In this document: positions 44,644 through 53,182 of the stretch, piece after piece
Layout of the letters: every line of letters begins with the position of its first letter
Numbering within the stretch: the first letter of the stretch is position 1
Source: Butyricicoccus intestinisimiae
Lineage (GTDB): Bacteria; Bacillota; Clostridia; Oscillospirales; Butyricicoccaceae
DNA length: 64,000 nucleotides
Direction of reading: 5' to 3'
Assembly (NCBI RefSeq): GCF_018918345.1
Contig: NZ_JAHLQI010000002.1
Location: 248,001 to 312,000, forward strand
Program-made: the position numbers and the translations under genes
Notes under the pieces: model-generated
Told to the model about the DNA's origin: nothing
Database searches by the model: none
The model's input: the letters and a program-made list of their open reading frames with translations, nothing else

Positions 44644-45068
44644 TATTCTTCACCAGCCTTCTCTTCACGCTTGACGAACTTGGTCTTGATCGGCAGCTTA
44701 TGGGATGCCAGACGCAGTGCCTCACGAGCTACTTCCTCGGAAACGCCTGCGATCTCGAACATTACGCGACCCGGCTTAACAACTGCTACCCAGTACTCCG
44801 GAGCGCCCTTACCGGAACCCATTCGACTGCCAAGCGGCTTCTTGGAAACCGGCTTGTCCGGGAAAATCTTAATCCAAACCTGACCGCCACGCTTGGTGTA
44901 ACGGGTCATGGCAACACGGGCTGCCTCGATCTGGTTGGAGGTGATCCAGCACGGCTCAGTTGCCTGCAGGCCAAACTCGCCATGGGATACCTTATTGCCG
45001 CGAAGAGCCTTGCCCTTCATGCGGCCTCTGTGTACTCTGCGGTACTTTACTCTCTTCGGGAGAAGCAT
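44643..45068 (-). CDS. rplP: 50S ribosomal protein L16
   Basis: 141 residues ([60 protein letters not shown]). Overlaps rpsC by 1 nt. Confidence 0.97.
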   Translation of the reverse strand: MLLPKRVKYRRVHRGRMKGKALRGNKVSHGEFGLQATEPCWITSNQIEAARVAMTRYTKRGGQVWIKIFPDKPVSKKPLGSRMGSGKGAPEYWVAVVKPGRVMFEIAGVSEEVAREALRLASHKLPIKTKFVKREEKAGEE

Positions 45069-45838
45069 TAGCGGTTGCCTCCTTCCTGTCTGTCCTGTCT
45101 CTGACGGCGGTAGCCACCACGGCGATCGCGGCGGTCACGGCGGTCTCTGCGGTCACGGCGATCGAATGCCGGCTTCGGAGCCTCAATGTTGCGGTTCAGA
45201 CGCGGGCCGCCCTGCAGGACTTCGCCCTTGTAGATCCAAACCTTAACGCCGATCTTACCGTAGGTGGTGTTTGCCTCAGCAAAACCATAATCAATGTCTG
45301 CACGCAGGGTCTGCAGCGGGATGGTGCCCTCATGATAGGACTCGCTGCGAGCGATCTCGGCGCCGTTCAGACGGCCGCCGCACTTGATCTTGATGCCCTT
45401 TGCGCCCATGCGCATTGCGCGACCCATGCACTGCTTCATTGCACGGCGGAAAGCGATACGCTTCTCCAGCTGGTTTGCAATGTTCTCAGCTACCAGCTGA
45501 GCGTTGGTGTCCGGGTTCTTGATCTCGATAATGTTGAGAGATACCGGCTTGCCCAGCATCTTCTCCATCTCCTTGCGGAGCTTCTCGATATCCTCGCCGC
45601 CCTTGCCGATAACGATACCCGGGCGAGCGCAGGAAATGAAGATCTTTACTCTGCCGTTGCTGCGCTCGATCTCGATGGTCGGAACGCCTGCAGCATACAG
45701 GGTCTTCTTCAGATACTTACGAATGTTGTAGTCTTCCACGAGGAGGTCGCCAAACTCATTGTCCTTGGCAAACCAACGGGAATCCCAATCTTTAATTACG
45801 CCGACACGAATACCGTGCGGATTAACTTTCTGACCCAT
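45068..45838 (-). CDS. rpsC: 30S ribosomal protein S3 with Arg/Asp-repeat tail
   Basis: S3 lines the mRNA entry site. Its KH domain ([20 protein letters not shown], about residues 69-88) and C-terminal S3 domain are standard. The protein is 256 residues, roughly 35-40 longer than the common form, because of a tail from about residue 213 with a repeated RRD motif ([15 protein letters not shown]), then [11 protein letters not shown]. The tail is encoded by near-identical 9-bp units around 45112-45170, consistent with slippage or an RNA-binding extension. Confidence 0.96.
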   Translation of the reverse strand: MGQKVNPHGIRVGVIKDWDSRWFAKDNEFGDLLVEDYNIRKYLKKTLYAAGVPTIEIERSNGRVKIFISCARPGIVIGKGGEDIEKLRKEMEKMLGKPVSLNIIEIKNPDTNAQLVAENIANQLEKRIAFRRAMKQCMGRAMRMGAKGIKIKCGGRLNGAEIARSESYHEGTIPLQTLRADIDYGFAEANTTYGKIGVKVWIYKGEVLQGGPRLNRNIEAPKPAFDRRDRRDRRDRRDRRGGYRRQRQDRQEGGNR

Positions 45839-45852
45839 AGTCTACCTCCTCC

Positions 45853-46188
45853 TTATTCCTTCTCTTTGAGTACCAGCGTGATGTGAGATGTTCTCTTCAG
45901 GATGCGGAATGCGCGGCCATGAGACATCGGACGGATGCGCTTCATGATCGGGCCCGGGCATACGAAGACCTGATCTACGTACAGCTTCTCCGGATCCATG
46001 TTGTGATTGTTCTCAGCATTCGCCATAGCGCTCTTCAGGAGCTTGGATAAGTGCTCAGATGCAGCCTTGGGAGTGTTCAGTAAGATCGCATTTGCTTCCG
46101 CTGCGTTCTTGCCGCGGATCAGGTCACAAACAACCTTTACCTTGCGCGGAGCGATGCGAACATTTCTCAAAATTGCTTTTGCTTCCAT
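45853..46188 (-). CDS. rplV: 50S ribosomal protein L22
   Basis: 111 residues lining the exit tunnel ([40 protein letters not shown]). 23 nt after rpsS. Confidence 0.97.
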   Translation of the reverse strand: MEAKAILRNVRIAPRKVKVVCDLIRGKNAAEANAILLNTPKAASEHLSKLLKSAMANAENNHNMDPEKLYVDQVFVCPGPIMKRIRPMSHGRAFRILKRTSHITLVLKEKE

Positions 46189-46211
46189 TTTATAATGATC
46201 CTCCTTCAGCC

Positions 46212-46493
46212 TTACTTGCCGTTGTTGGAGGTCTTGCTGCCAGCGTGACCCTTGTAGGTGCGGGTCGGAACGAACTCGCCCAGCTTATGACCAACCATGT
46301 CCTCGGTGATGTATACCGGAACGTGCTTGCGGCCGTCGTGAACAGCAATTGTATGACCAACGAATTCCGGGAAAATAGTCGATGCACGAGACCAGGTCTT
46401 GAGAACCTTCTTTTCGCCAGCTTCGTTGAGTGCAATTACTCTCTTAATGAGTTCAGGAGCCACAAAAGGGCCCTTCTTAATGCTTCTGCCCAT
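46212..46493 (-). CDS. rpsS: 30S ribosomal protein S19
   Basis: 93 residues ([40 protein letters not shown]). 15 nt after rplB. Confidence 0.97.
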   Translation of the reverse strand: MGRSIKKGPFVAPELIKRVIALNEAGEKKVLKTWSRASTIFPEFVGHTIAVHDGRKHVPVYITEDMVGHKLGEFVPTRTYKGHAGSKTSNNGK

Positions 46494-46508
46494 ATTTCAT
46501 GTCCTCCC

Positions 46509-47351
46509 TTACTTACCGTTGCGTCTTCTGACAATCTGCTTGTCAGTGCGATTCTTCGTCTTTCTGGTCTTGTAACCCAGAGCCGGCTTGCCCCACGGGG
46601 TAACCGGGCCCGGACGTCCGACAGGGCTCTTGCCCTCGCCGCCGCCGTGCGGATGGTCACACGGGTTCATGACAGAACCACGAACGGTCGGGCGGACACC
46701 GCGATGACGGGTCTTGCCAGCCTTACCAAGCTTCTGGTTGCTGTAATCCTGATTGCCTACGGCACCGATGGTAGCCATGCAGTTCAGGCGGATATAACGG
46801 TACTCGCCAGACGGCAGACGTACCTGAGCTACGCCGTTCTCCTTAGCCATCAGCTGAGCTGCGCCGCCAGCGGAACGAACCAGCTGAGCGCCCTTGCCCG
46901 GGTACAGCTCGATGTTGTGGATTACGGTACCAACCGGAATGTTCTCGATCGGCAGTGCGTTGCCCGGCTTGATGTCAGCGCCGGTGGAAGAAATGACAGT
47001 GTCGCCAACAGACAGACCCTGCGGTGCGATGATGTAGCGCTTCTCGCCATCCTCGTACTGAACCAGCGCGATGTTTGCGGAACGGTTCGGGTCGTATTCG
47101 ATGGTCAGGACGGTAGCCTTGATGTCCATCTTGTTGCGCTTGAAGTCAATGATTCTGTACTTCTGCTTGTTACCGCCGCCCTGGTGACGTACGGTGATTC
47201 TGCCATAGCTGTTACGGCCGGAATGCTTCTTCTTCTTTTCCAGAAGGCTCTTTTCCGGCTTGACCTTGGAAAGACCGCTGTAGTCAACTACGGTCATGTT
47301 GCGTCGAGACGGGGTGGACGCAGTATAGGTCTTTATCGGCATGTTTTTCAA
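46509..47351 (-). CDS. rplB: 50S ribosomal protein L2
   Basis: 280 residues, with the invariant [20 protein letters not shown] near the C-terminus that supports the peptidyl-transferase centre. Starts [17 protein letters not shown]; an alternative Met at codon 4 (MPIKTY) is equally plausible. 56 nt after rplW. Confidence 0.97.
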   Translation of the reverse strand: MKNMPIKTYTASTPSRRNMTVVDYSGLSKVKPEKSLLEKKKKHSGRNSYGRITVRHQGGGNKQKYRIIDFKRNKMDIKATVLTIEYDPNRSANIALVQYEDGEKRYIIAPQGLSVGDTVISSTGADIKPGNALPIENIPVGTVIHNIELYPGKGAQLVRSAGGAAQLMAKENGVAQVRLPSGEYRYIRLNCMATIGAVGNQDYSNQKLGKAGKTRHRGVRPTVRGSVMNPCDHPHGGGEGKSPVGRPGPVTPWGKPALGYKTRKTKNRTDKQIVRRRNGK

Positions 47352-47408
47352 CTCCTTTAGATGATTTCAAACGTGTGCCCTTCGGCACGTTTCATTCCCT
47401 CGTGTGGA

Positions 47409-47702
47409 TTAAAGCATACCCTCGAAGATCTCCAGCTGCTTGGAGTCAGCGGTCAGGGTTACGACTGCCTTCTTCTTAGCCGGGGTCTTGCCGGTGTGAA
47501 CGCCCATTCTCTTCCACTTGCCCGGAAGCTTGATGGTGTTAACGGAAGCGACCTTGACACCGAAGATTTCTTCGATTGCCTTCTTGATCTCTACCTTGTT
47601 TGCGTCGCCCTGTACTTCGAAAACGTACTTGTTTTCAGCGATACCGGACATGGAACGCTCTGTGATGACAGGCTTCTTAATGATATCGTAAGCCGACTTC
47701 AT
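47409..47702 (-). CDS. rplW: 50S ribosomal protein L23
   Basis: 97 residues ([37 protein letters not shown]-like centre). Docking site for trigger factor and SRP. Overlaps the rplD stop by 1 nt. Confidence 0.97.
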   Translation of the reverse strand: MKSAYDIIKKPVITERSMSGIAENKYVFEVQGDANKVEIKKAIEEIFGVKVASVNTIKLPGKWKRMGVHTGKTPAKKKAVVTLTADSKQLEIFEGML

Positions 47703-48325
47703 TATGCGTACACCTCCTCAAGCTTTGCAACTGCTGCCTTGTCGATGATGAACTTGTCAGCATTCAGGATGTCGTATACGTTCAGTGTGCTTACCGGGGT
47801 CGTGCGTACGCCCGGGATGTTAGCAGCAGACTTTACCACGTTGACGCGAGTCTCCGGAGTAACTACGAGGCTCTTGCCAGTGGACTCTACATTCTTCAGG
47901 AATGCAGCGAAGGTCTTGGTCTTGATCTCGCCCATGTCCAGGCCGTCTACTACGATGATCTCGCCTGCAGCTGCCTTAGCGGACAGTGCGGAGAGCAGAG
48001 CCAGACGCTTGGTCTTCTTGTTCAGCGAGTAGTTGTAGGATCTCGGCTTCGGGCCCAGAGCTACGCCGCCGTGAACCCACTGCGGAGCGCGGATGGAACC
48101 CTGGCGAGCACGGCCGGTGCCCTTCTGGCGCCACGGCTTGATGCCGCCGCCGCGAACCTCGGTACGGGTCAGGGTGGACTGAGTGCCCTGTCTCTGGTTT
48201 GCGAGATAATTCTTGACAGCAGCGTGAAGCACTACTTCGTTCGGCTCGATACCGAATACTGCAGCGTTCAGCTCCATCTCACCGGTCTTAGCGCCGGTCA
48301 TATCAAATACGGATGCGATAGGCAT
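47702..48325 (-). CDS. rplD: 50S ribosomal protein L4
   Basis: 207 residues ([20 protein letters not shown]; the tunnel loop with [20 protein letters not shown]). In E. coli L4 autoregulates the S10 operon; in Firmicutes this is not established. 23 nt after rplC. Confidence 0.97.
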   Translation of the reverse strand: MPIASVFDMTGAKTGEMELNAAVFGIEPNEVVLHAAVKNYLANQRQGTQSTLTRTEVRGGGIKPWRQKGTGRARQGSIRAPQWVHGGVALGPKPRSYNYSLNKKTKRLALLSALSAKAAAGEIIVVDGLDMGEIKTKTFAAFLKNVESTGKSLVVTPETRVNVVKSAANIPGVRTTPVSTLNVYDILNADKFIIDKAAVAKLEEVYA

Positions 48326-48348
48326 GATGTATCCTCCTTTCCCTTTCC

Positions 48349-48984
48349 TCAGGCGTTCTTAACGGTGTTCTTGAGGAATACGATTCCGCCCTTCGGGCCC
48401 GGAACGGCGCCGCGAACTGCGATCATATTCATCTCAGGATCTACCTTAACAACGTCCAGATTCTGTACGGTTACCTGCTCTGCGCCCATGTGGCCCGGCA
48501 TGATCTTGCCCTTGAATACACGGGACGGATCGGAGCAGGAGCCCATGGAACCCTGATGTCTGTGCATCGGGCCAGCACCGTGGCTCATCGGGGAGCGATG
48601 TGCACCAAAACGCTTGATGGTGCCTGCGTAGCCCTTACCCTTGCTGATGCCGGTGATGTCTACGCTGTCGCCCTCGGCGAATACGTCAGCCTTGAGTACG
48701 TCACCCAGGTTGTAGGAAGACATATCGTCAAAGCGGAATTCCTTCAGGTACTTCTTTACAGCCTCGCCAGCCTTCTTCAGGTGGCCGAGCTGCGGCTTGT
48801 TGAGCTTGCGCTCTGCTACGTCGGCAAAACCGAGCTGTACTGCGTTGTAGCCTTCCTTCTCCTCAGTCTTGATCTGAGTGACAGAGCACGGGCCAGCTTC
48901 GATTACGGTAACCGGAATTACCTTGCCGTCAGCATCGAAAATCTGGGTCATGCCAATTTTCTTGCCGATGATTGCCTTTTGCAT
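48349..48984 (-). CDS. rplC: 50S ribosomal protein L3
   Basis: 211 residues ([40 protein letters not shown]). 137 nt after rpsJ; that gap holds no gene. Assembly initiator of 50S. Confidence 0.97.
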   Translation of the reverse strand: MQKAIIGKKIGMTQIFDADGKVIPVTVIEAGPCSVTQIKTEEKEGYNAVQLGFADVAERKLNKPQLGHLKKAGEAVKKYLKEFRFDDMSSYNLGDVLKADVFAEGDSVDITGISKGKGYAGTIKRFGAHRSPMSHGAGPMHRHQGSMGSCSDPSRVFKGKIMPGHMGAEQVTVQNLDVVKVDPEMNMIAVRGAVPGPKGGIVFLKNTVKNA

Positions 48985-49121
48985 GTTTGTTTCCTCCTTG
49001 TAGGTTATTGGTTGATGCGCGGTTTCCGCCCACCAACTTGACCTTGCCGCTCTATGTGCGGCTTAGGCGATGGTTGGAATTTCTGAATCAGCCCACATTG
49101 GATGGCTGTCCAGTGGTTTCC

Positions 49122-49433
49122 TTAAAGCTTGATTTCGATCTCTACGCCAGCCGGCAGGTCCAGAGTCATGAGAGTCTCTACGGTGTTCTTGCCTGCGCCG
49201 GTGATGTCGATCAGTCTCTTGTGGGTGCGGCGCTCGAACTGCTCACGGCTGTCTTTGTACTTGTGCACTGCACGAAGAATGGTAACGACTTCGCGCTCGG
49301 TCGGCAGCGGGATCGGGCCAGAAACCTTAGCGTTGGTACGCTTTGCAGCTTCTACGATCTTCTCAGATGCCTGATCGATCAGCGAGTGGTCATAAGCTTT
49401 CAGTCTGATTCTGATTTTCTCTGCGTTAGCCAT
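49122..49433 (-). CDS. rpsJ: 30S ribosomal protein S10 (NusE)
   Basis: 103 residues ([40 protein letters not shown]; a [20 protein letters not shown] centre). S10 also acts as NusE in antitermination. First gene of the superoperon; GAGGAGG lies upstream of the ATG at 49433. Confidence 0.97.
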   Translation of the reverse strand: MANAEKIRIRLKAYDHSLIDQASEKIVEAAKRTNAKVSGPIPLPTEREVVTILRAVHKYKDSREQFERRTHKRLIDITGAGKNTVETLMTLDLPAGVEIEIKL

Positions 49434-49763
49434 TGTGTGTTTTCCTCCTCGAACACTACATTATAAAAATGTGTCCTCGCGTTCGGAGAGAAACTGCAAC
49501 CCTTCCGTGTGTATCACGTTTGGGCATAAGAAAAACCGGGCAAAACAGTCGTGTAGTTATGCAATCCGGCTTTGGATTTCACCGCAGTGGTTCCGGCTGT
49601 CGGCTTGTCAGCGCGTGCGCTGGCAGTCCCGAGCTTACACAGGAACATACCGGTGGTAGTTCGCAGTTGTCTCAACCGCCCGATTGTCGGACTTACTCCG
49701 CTGAAGTTACCTGCCTGAGCAGCAATCTCCAGCATCATCGCTCACTCGCCTTCTTGCGAGTGC
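49434..49763 (-). promoter_or_regulatory. structured leader of the S10 operon (candidate ribosomal-protein leader RNA)
   Basis: The predicted start near 49763 and rpsJ at 49433 leave a leader of about 330 nt without any credible gene. On the minus strand it opens with a perfect hairpin (CACTCGC, AAGAAG, GCGAGTG; 49743-49762), has a second stem (CAGCGC/GCGCTG, 49609-49622) and, later, AAAGCCGG (49566-49573) that can pair with CCGGTTTT (49532-49539) followed by U5, a possible attenuator about 100 nt before rpsJ. No known riboswitch or T-box was recognised. The ligand, if any, is unknown. Confidence 0.55.
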
Positions 49764-49769
49764 TTTTAT

Positions 49770-49798
49770 ATGTTATAACATTTTGCCCGCAAAGTCAA
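49770..49798 (-). promoter_or_regulatory. promoter of the S10 operon
   Basis: On the minus strand TTGACT (49793-49798), a 17-nt spacer and TAACAT (49770-49775). Confidence 0.65.
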
Positions 49799-49917
49799 GA
49801 AAATATCCCACGAAAATCCACGTCTTTTTGACGGATTTTTTGCGCTTTTTGCGCAGGCGCTTGTGCTTTTCTTCCAAAGCGAGCCGAATCATCCGGCAAA
49901 TGCCGGATTTTCGCCCA

Positions 49918-51177
49918 TTATTCGTCCTCTTTCGCCTGCCGAATGACGATAAACAGCCCCTGCGACGCCGTCGGCGTAATCACCAGCTGGTCATTGCTGA
50001 CGGATTCCAGTTCATATCCGACCGATTCCATGCCCTCGGCGAGCTTCTGCATGATTTCCAATCCGCCGTCCACGCGGTAGTACTCCATACCGTCCTCCGC
50101 CGCGATGAGCTCCGCGGAGGCGGAAAGCTCCGGCAGACCGGCATTGCCCGCCGCCGCAATCACATAGGAATAGCTCATGTCGGTTACGGCGTCCGGCAAT
50201 CTCAAATCCTCCGACAGCACACTTGTATCGTGCGCGCCGCTGCTCTGCATCTTGGTTTCTTGTCTGGTCGTGTTGACAAACAGACCGCCCAGCACGCCCG
50301 AGCACACCAGTACGGCAAAAATCGCCGCGAAGCACGCCAGCGCCACAATCGGAATGCGCAGACCCAGCGCGCGCAGACCTGCTCGTTCTCTCTGCTGCCG
50401 AACGGCACTTTTGACAACCTCGTCGCGCAGCCCTTCCGGCGCCTGTTCTTCTTCCATATGCAGCAGCTCTCTGCCGATCAGCGTCAGGTCGTTGAGATAT
50501 GCCGCACAGCGCGAGCACTCCTGAATGTGGTCGAGCAGCGCCGCCTTGTCTGCATCTTCAATGCACTCGTCCACATATTGGCTGCACAGCTCCTGGAAAT
50601 GCGGGCAGTCCTTGCCCTCTCCGTGCTTTTCCGGCTGCGGCAGGGCGCCCTGCCGCACAAGCAGTTCGCGCAGATTGCGGCGCGCGCGCGAAATGCGCAG
50701 GCGCACGCCGCTGACATCCAGCTTGAGCACCTGTCCGGTTTCCGCATCGCTCAATCCGATCAAATCGCGCAGCAGCAGCACCTCGCGCTGCTGACGGGTC
50801 AGGCGCAGCAGCTGGCTCTGAATGGCAGCGTCCAAATCCATCGCCGCCTGTTTTTTCCCGCGCTTTCCGTGCGGAATCTCGCGCAGACGAAAGACCGCCA
50901 TGGAGCTTTTGCCGCCGCGCTTGCGCTTTTGAATGTCCGCACAGACATCCGCCGCAAGGCGCAGCGTCCAGATAGACAGGCGCAGCTCCATGTTGCGATG
51001 CAGCTTGCGGTACACCTGATTAAACGTCTCAATGGTTGCCTGCCGCGCCTCCTGTTCTTCTCCCAAATAGCGCAGCGCATACTGATAGACGCGAGGTTCC
51101 AACCGAGCAACCAGCCGAGCGAACGCATCCTCATCCCCGCTGAGCACGCGTTCTACCAGACTATTTTCGTCAAACAT
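49918..51177 (-). CDS. ECF-type sigma factor fused to a zinc-finger anti-sigma domain and a transmembrane C-terminus
   Basis: A single uninterrupted frame of 419 residues joins parts that are normally two proteins. Residues about 1-60 are sigma region 2 (DEDAFARLVARLEPRVYQYA; ARQATIETFNQVYRKL), about 118-173 are sigma region 4 (LTRQQREVLLLRDLIGLSDA; GVRLRISRARRNLRELL). Residues about 185-240 are an anti-sigma zinc finger with the H-x3-C-x2-C core HIQECSRC (H217, C221, C224) and C191. Residues 273-300 are one transmembrane helix, then an extracytoplasmic domain of about 115 residues that I do not recognise. The gene starts 3 nt after dusB and has no separate promoter. It may be a membrane-tethered transcription factor released by cleavage, or an inactive-form anti-sigma; both are inference. 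Confidence 0.88.
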   Translation of the reverse strand: MFDENSLVERVLSGDEDAFARLVARLEPRVYQYALRYLGEEQEARQATIETFNQVYRKLHRNMELRLSIWTLRLAADVCADIQKRKRGGKSSMAVFRLREIPHGKRGKKQAAMDLDAAIQSQLLRLTRQQREVLLLRDLIGLSDAETGQVLKLDVSGVRLRISRARRNLRELLVRQGALPQPEKHGEGKDCPHFQELCSQYVDECIEDADKAALLDHIQECSRCAAYLNDLTLIGRELLHMEEEQAPEGLRDEVVKSAVRQQRERAGLRALGLRIPIVALACFAAIFAVLVCSGVLGGLFVNTTRQETKMQSSGAHDTSVLSEDLRLPDAVTDMSYSYVIAAAGNAGLPELSASAELIAAEDGMEYYRVDGGLEIMQKLAEGMESVGYELESVSNDQLVITPTASQGLFIVIRQAKEDE

Positions 51178-51180
51178 GCT

Positions 51181-52158
51181 TTACCCCTCCAGTTTTGCCG
51201 CCTCTGTCAGCATGGCATCCAGTTCTTCAAACGAGTTCAGCTCGGAAATGCCCGCCTTGAGCTTTTTGGTTCCGCGCACGCCCTTGAGATACCACGCGAT
51301 GTGCTTGCGCGCCTGCAACATGGCAATGTGTTCTCCCTTTTGTTCCGCCGCCAGAACAATTTGTCTGCGTGCGGTTTCCAGCCGCTCGCGCAGCGGCGGC
51401 AGCGGCGGAATGTCTTCGCCCGCCAGCAGCGCATTGCACTGACCGAACAGCCACGGATTGCCCAGCGCGCCGCGGCCAATCATGACGGCATCCGCGCCGG
51501 TTGCCTGCAAAATATCCATTGCCTTTTGTGCGCTGTCCACATCACCGTTGGCAATGACCGGAATCGACACAGCGCGCTTGACCTGTGCAATGGCATCCCA
51601 ATCCGCTTTGCCGGCATACATCTGCGCCCGCGTGCGCCCGTGCAGCGTGATGGCTGCCGCGCCCGCCGCCTCCGCCATCTTGGCGAAATCCAAATAATTC
51701 TGGCTGTCTGCATCCCAGCCCTTGCGGAATTTGACGGTCACCGGCACATCGACGGCCTGCACCACAGCGCGGATAATTTCTTCCGCCAGCTTAGGCTGGC
51801 ACATCAGCGCACTGCCGTCACCGCCCTTGACAATCTTCGGTGCCGGACAGCCCATATTGATGTCAAGCAGCTGCGCACCGGAAATGTCCAGTGCTTTTTT
51901 GGCACCGTCCGCCATATACGCCGGATTGCTGCCGAAAATCTGCACCCAGCCCGGCTTTTCCGCCGGTGCCAGCGACAGCAGCTCCCGCGTCTTTTTGTCC
52001 TGAAACAGCAGGGCCTGTGTGGAGATCATCTCACTGATGGTTGCCGCCGCGCCGCACTCCCGACAAATCTGCCGAAACGCCCGATCCGTCACACCTGCCA
52101 TCGGCGCCATGATAAACCGTCCGTCAATGTTCACCTGTCCAATACAAAACCCTGTCAT
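51181..52158 (-). CDS. dusB: tRNA-dihydrouridine synthase (DusB-type)
   Basis: It reduces uridine to dihydrouridine in tRNA using FMN. The 325 residues show the start of the FMN barrel (FIMAPMAGVTDRAFRQICRE), the catalytic Cys in DINMGCPAPKIVKGGDGSAL, the FMN contacts TVKFRKGWD and ITLHGRTRAQMYAGKADWDA, and VIANGDVDSAQKAM, GRGALGNPWLF. Start at ATG 52158 after GGAG. Own promoter 52202-52230. Co-transcribed with the sigma-fusion gene. Confidence 0.95.
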   Translation of the reverse strand: MTGFCIGQVNIDGRFIMAPMAGVTDRAFRQICRECGAAATISEMISTQALLFQDKKTRELLSLAPAEKPGWVQIFGSNPAYMADGAKKALDISGAQLLDINMGCPAPKIVKGGDGSALMCQPKLAEEIIRAVVQAVDVPVTVKFRKGWDADSQNYLDFAKMAEAAGAAAITLHGRTRAQMYAGKADWDAIAQVKRAVSIPVIANGDVDSAQKAMDILQATGADAVMIGRGALGNPWLFGQCNALLAGEDIPPLPPLRERLETARRQIVLAAEQKGEHIAMLQARKHIAWYLKGVRGTKKLKAGISELNSFEELDAMLTEAAKLEG

Positions 52159-52201
52159 ATAATTTCTCCTGCTATTTGTTCTATCAGATATATTTAGTAT
52201 C

Positions 52202-52230
52202 AGTGTAGCATTGTTTCGCAAATTTGACAA
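52202..52230 (-). promoter_or_regulatory. promoter of dusB and the sigma-fusion gene
   Basis: On the minus strand TTGTCA (52225-52230), a 17-nt spacer and TACACT (52202-52207). Confidence 0.7.
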
Positions 52231-52231
52231 G

Positions 52232-52261
52232 CAAAAAGGTCTCCCGCAAACCGGAAGACCT
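52232..52261 (-). terminator. terminator of the DedA gene
   Basis: AGGTCTCCCG (52237-52246) pairs with CGGAAGACCT (52252-52261) with one mismatch; the A-run at 52233-52237 gives the minus-strand U-tract. Confidence 0.8.
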
Positions 52262-52276
52262 CGGATTCATTGTCAG

Positions 52277-52774
52277 TCATATCAGGGCGTGTCCCAGAAA
52301 ATAGCCCGCGCTGACGAACGCCGCGTTATAGCACAGAATGCCCAGCGCGCTGGCGCTGAGAAATGAGACAGGCTCTACCTCACAGACACCGGCGGGAAGC
52401 GGCAGCAGCGTCCGCACCACCGGCAGCATCCGCCCGATAAAAATTTTCACAAAGCTTCTGTGCTGTAAATATTCCTCACACCGCTCACAGCCGTTTTTGA
52501 TTTTCGGACCGCGCGCCTTGAGCCAGTGCATGAGCGAATGTCCGCCCAGCCGGCCGATATAATACATCGCCGCAGTTCCCGCCATACCGCCGATTACCGT
52601 CAGAAAAATGACAAAAAGCAGGGATATCTTTCCGCTCGCGGCATAGATTCCCGCCGCAGGCAGCACAACGCCCGCCGGCATGCCGGGGCAGTTCATCGCC
52701 TCCAGGCAGGTAATGACCAAAAAAACAACGGCGCCGTATTTGGCGATCCAGTCCATAATCATATTGACATCCAC
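52277..52774 (-). CDS. DedA/SNARE-associated family membrane protein
   Basis: DedA proteins are polytopic, thought to flip lipids (undecaprenyl phosphate or phospholipid) across the membrane. The 165 residues show the family segments FLVITCLEAMNCPGMPAGVV, AGIYAASGKISLLFVIFLTV, GGMAGTAAMYYIGRLGGHSL and the charged FIGRMLPVVRTLLPLPAGV. The start is not certain: GTG 52774 (AGGGGA 4 nt upstream) is my choice; ATG 52762 is the alternative. It follows the small membrane gene at 52816-53055. Confidence 0.83.
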   Translation of the reverse strand: MDVNMIMDWIAKYGAVVFLVITCLEAMNCPGMPAGVVLPAAGIYAASGKISLLFVIFLTVIGGMAGTAAMYYIGRLGGHSLMHWLKARGPKIKNGCERCEEYLQHRSFVKIFIGRMLPVVRTLLPLPAGVCEVEPVSFLSASALGILCYNAAFVSAGYFLGHALI

Positions 52775-52815
52775 GGTTCCCCTGACCTCACTTTCGATGC
52801 GGGTTTCGCGGTATC

Positions 52816-53055
52816 TTATTCTTTCTCTTGTGTATGCTGCTCGTCTGCGTTTTCTCGCTCGTCCTCTTGCTCGTCCTCCCATTTCTCGCTGAGAATTTCA
52901 TCCAGCATAGAGCCCGGCTTGCGCGGCAGGCGGCGAACCAGCGTGCCGCCCAGTCCGAACACAACGGCAAACATGCCCAAGAACAGCAGAATGGGATATA
53001 GTTCCTGTTTGATTTCCGGTGTCAGCGCCAACAGCGGCGCAATGTGCATCAGCAT
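52816..53055 (-). CDS. small single-pass membrane protein, unknown
   Basis: 79 residues: MLMHIAPLLALTPEIKQELY, one transmembrane helix (PILLFLGMFAVVFGLGGTLV), a basic stop-transfer RRLPRKPG and a highly charged Glu/Asp-rich tail (ILSEKWEDEQEDERENADEQ). I do not recognise it. GGAG is 6 nt before ATG 53055. It has its own promoter (53087-53115) and is followed by the DedA gene, so the two may act together. Confidence 0.62.
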   Translation of the reverse strand: MLMHIAPLLALTPEIKQELYPILLFLGMFAVVFGLGGTLVRRLPRKPGSMLDEILSEKWEDEQEDERENADEQHTQEKE

Positions 53056-53086
53056 TGCATACTCCTTTCCGTTCTCTTCTGGAATT

Positions 53087-53115
53087 ATCATAGTCTCTTT
53101 TTCCGACAGATGCAA
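53087..53115 (-). promoter_or_regulatory. promoter of the small membrane protein-DedA operon
   Basis: On the minus strand TTGCAT (53110-53115), a 17-nt spacer and TATGAT (53087-53092). Confidence 0.68.
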
Positions 53116-53150
53116 GCGCTCGCCGACAGTTTTACATTCTATTCACACAC

Positions 53151-53182
53151 GCAAAAAAGCAGGCGGAATCATCCCCCTGCTT
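53151..53182 (-). terminator. terminator at the end of spoIIE
   Basis: AAGCAGG (53157-53163) pairs with CCTGCTT (53176-53182), the latter inside the last spoIIE codons. A-run at 53153-53158 gives the U-tract. Confidence 0.7.

Noticed and set aside
49741-49766. Plus-strand hairpin followed by TTTT, resembling a terminator
   Set aside because: It is the mirror of the first hairpin of the S10 leader at the minus-strand start site; no plus-strand gene precedes it.
49440-49780. T-box-like motif GGTGGTA on the plus strand near 49652
   Set aside because: The rest of a T-box (specifier region, full TGGNACCGCG) is absent, and no amino-acid gene follows on the plus strand.
49783-52197. 804-codon open frame antisense to the sigma-fusion and dusB genes
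   Set aside because: Low-complexity shadow of two genes with clear domains and ribosome binding sites on the other strand.
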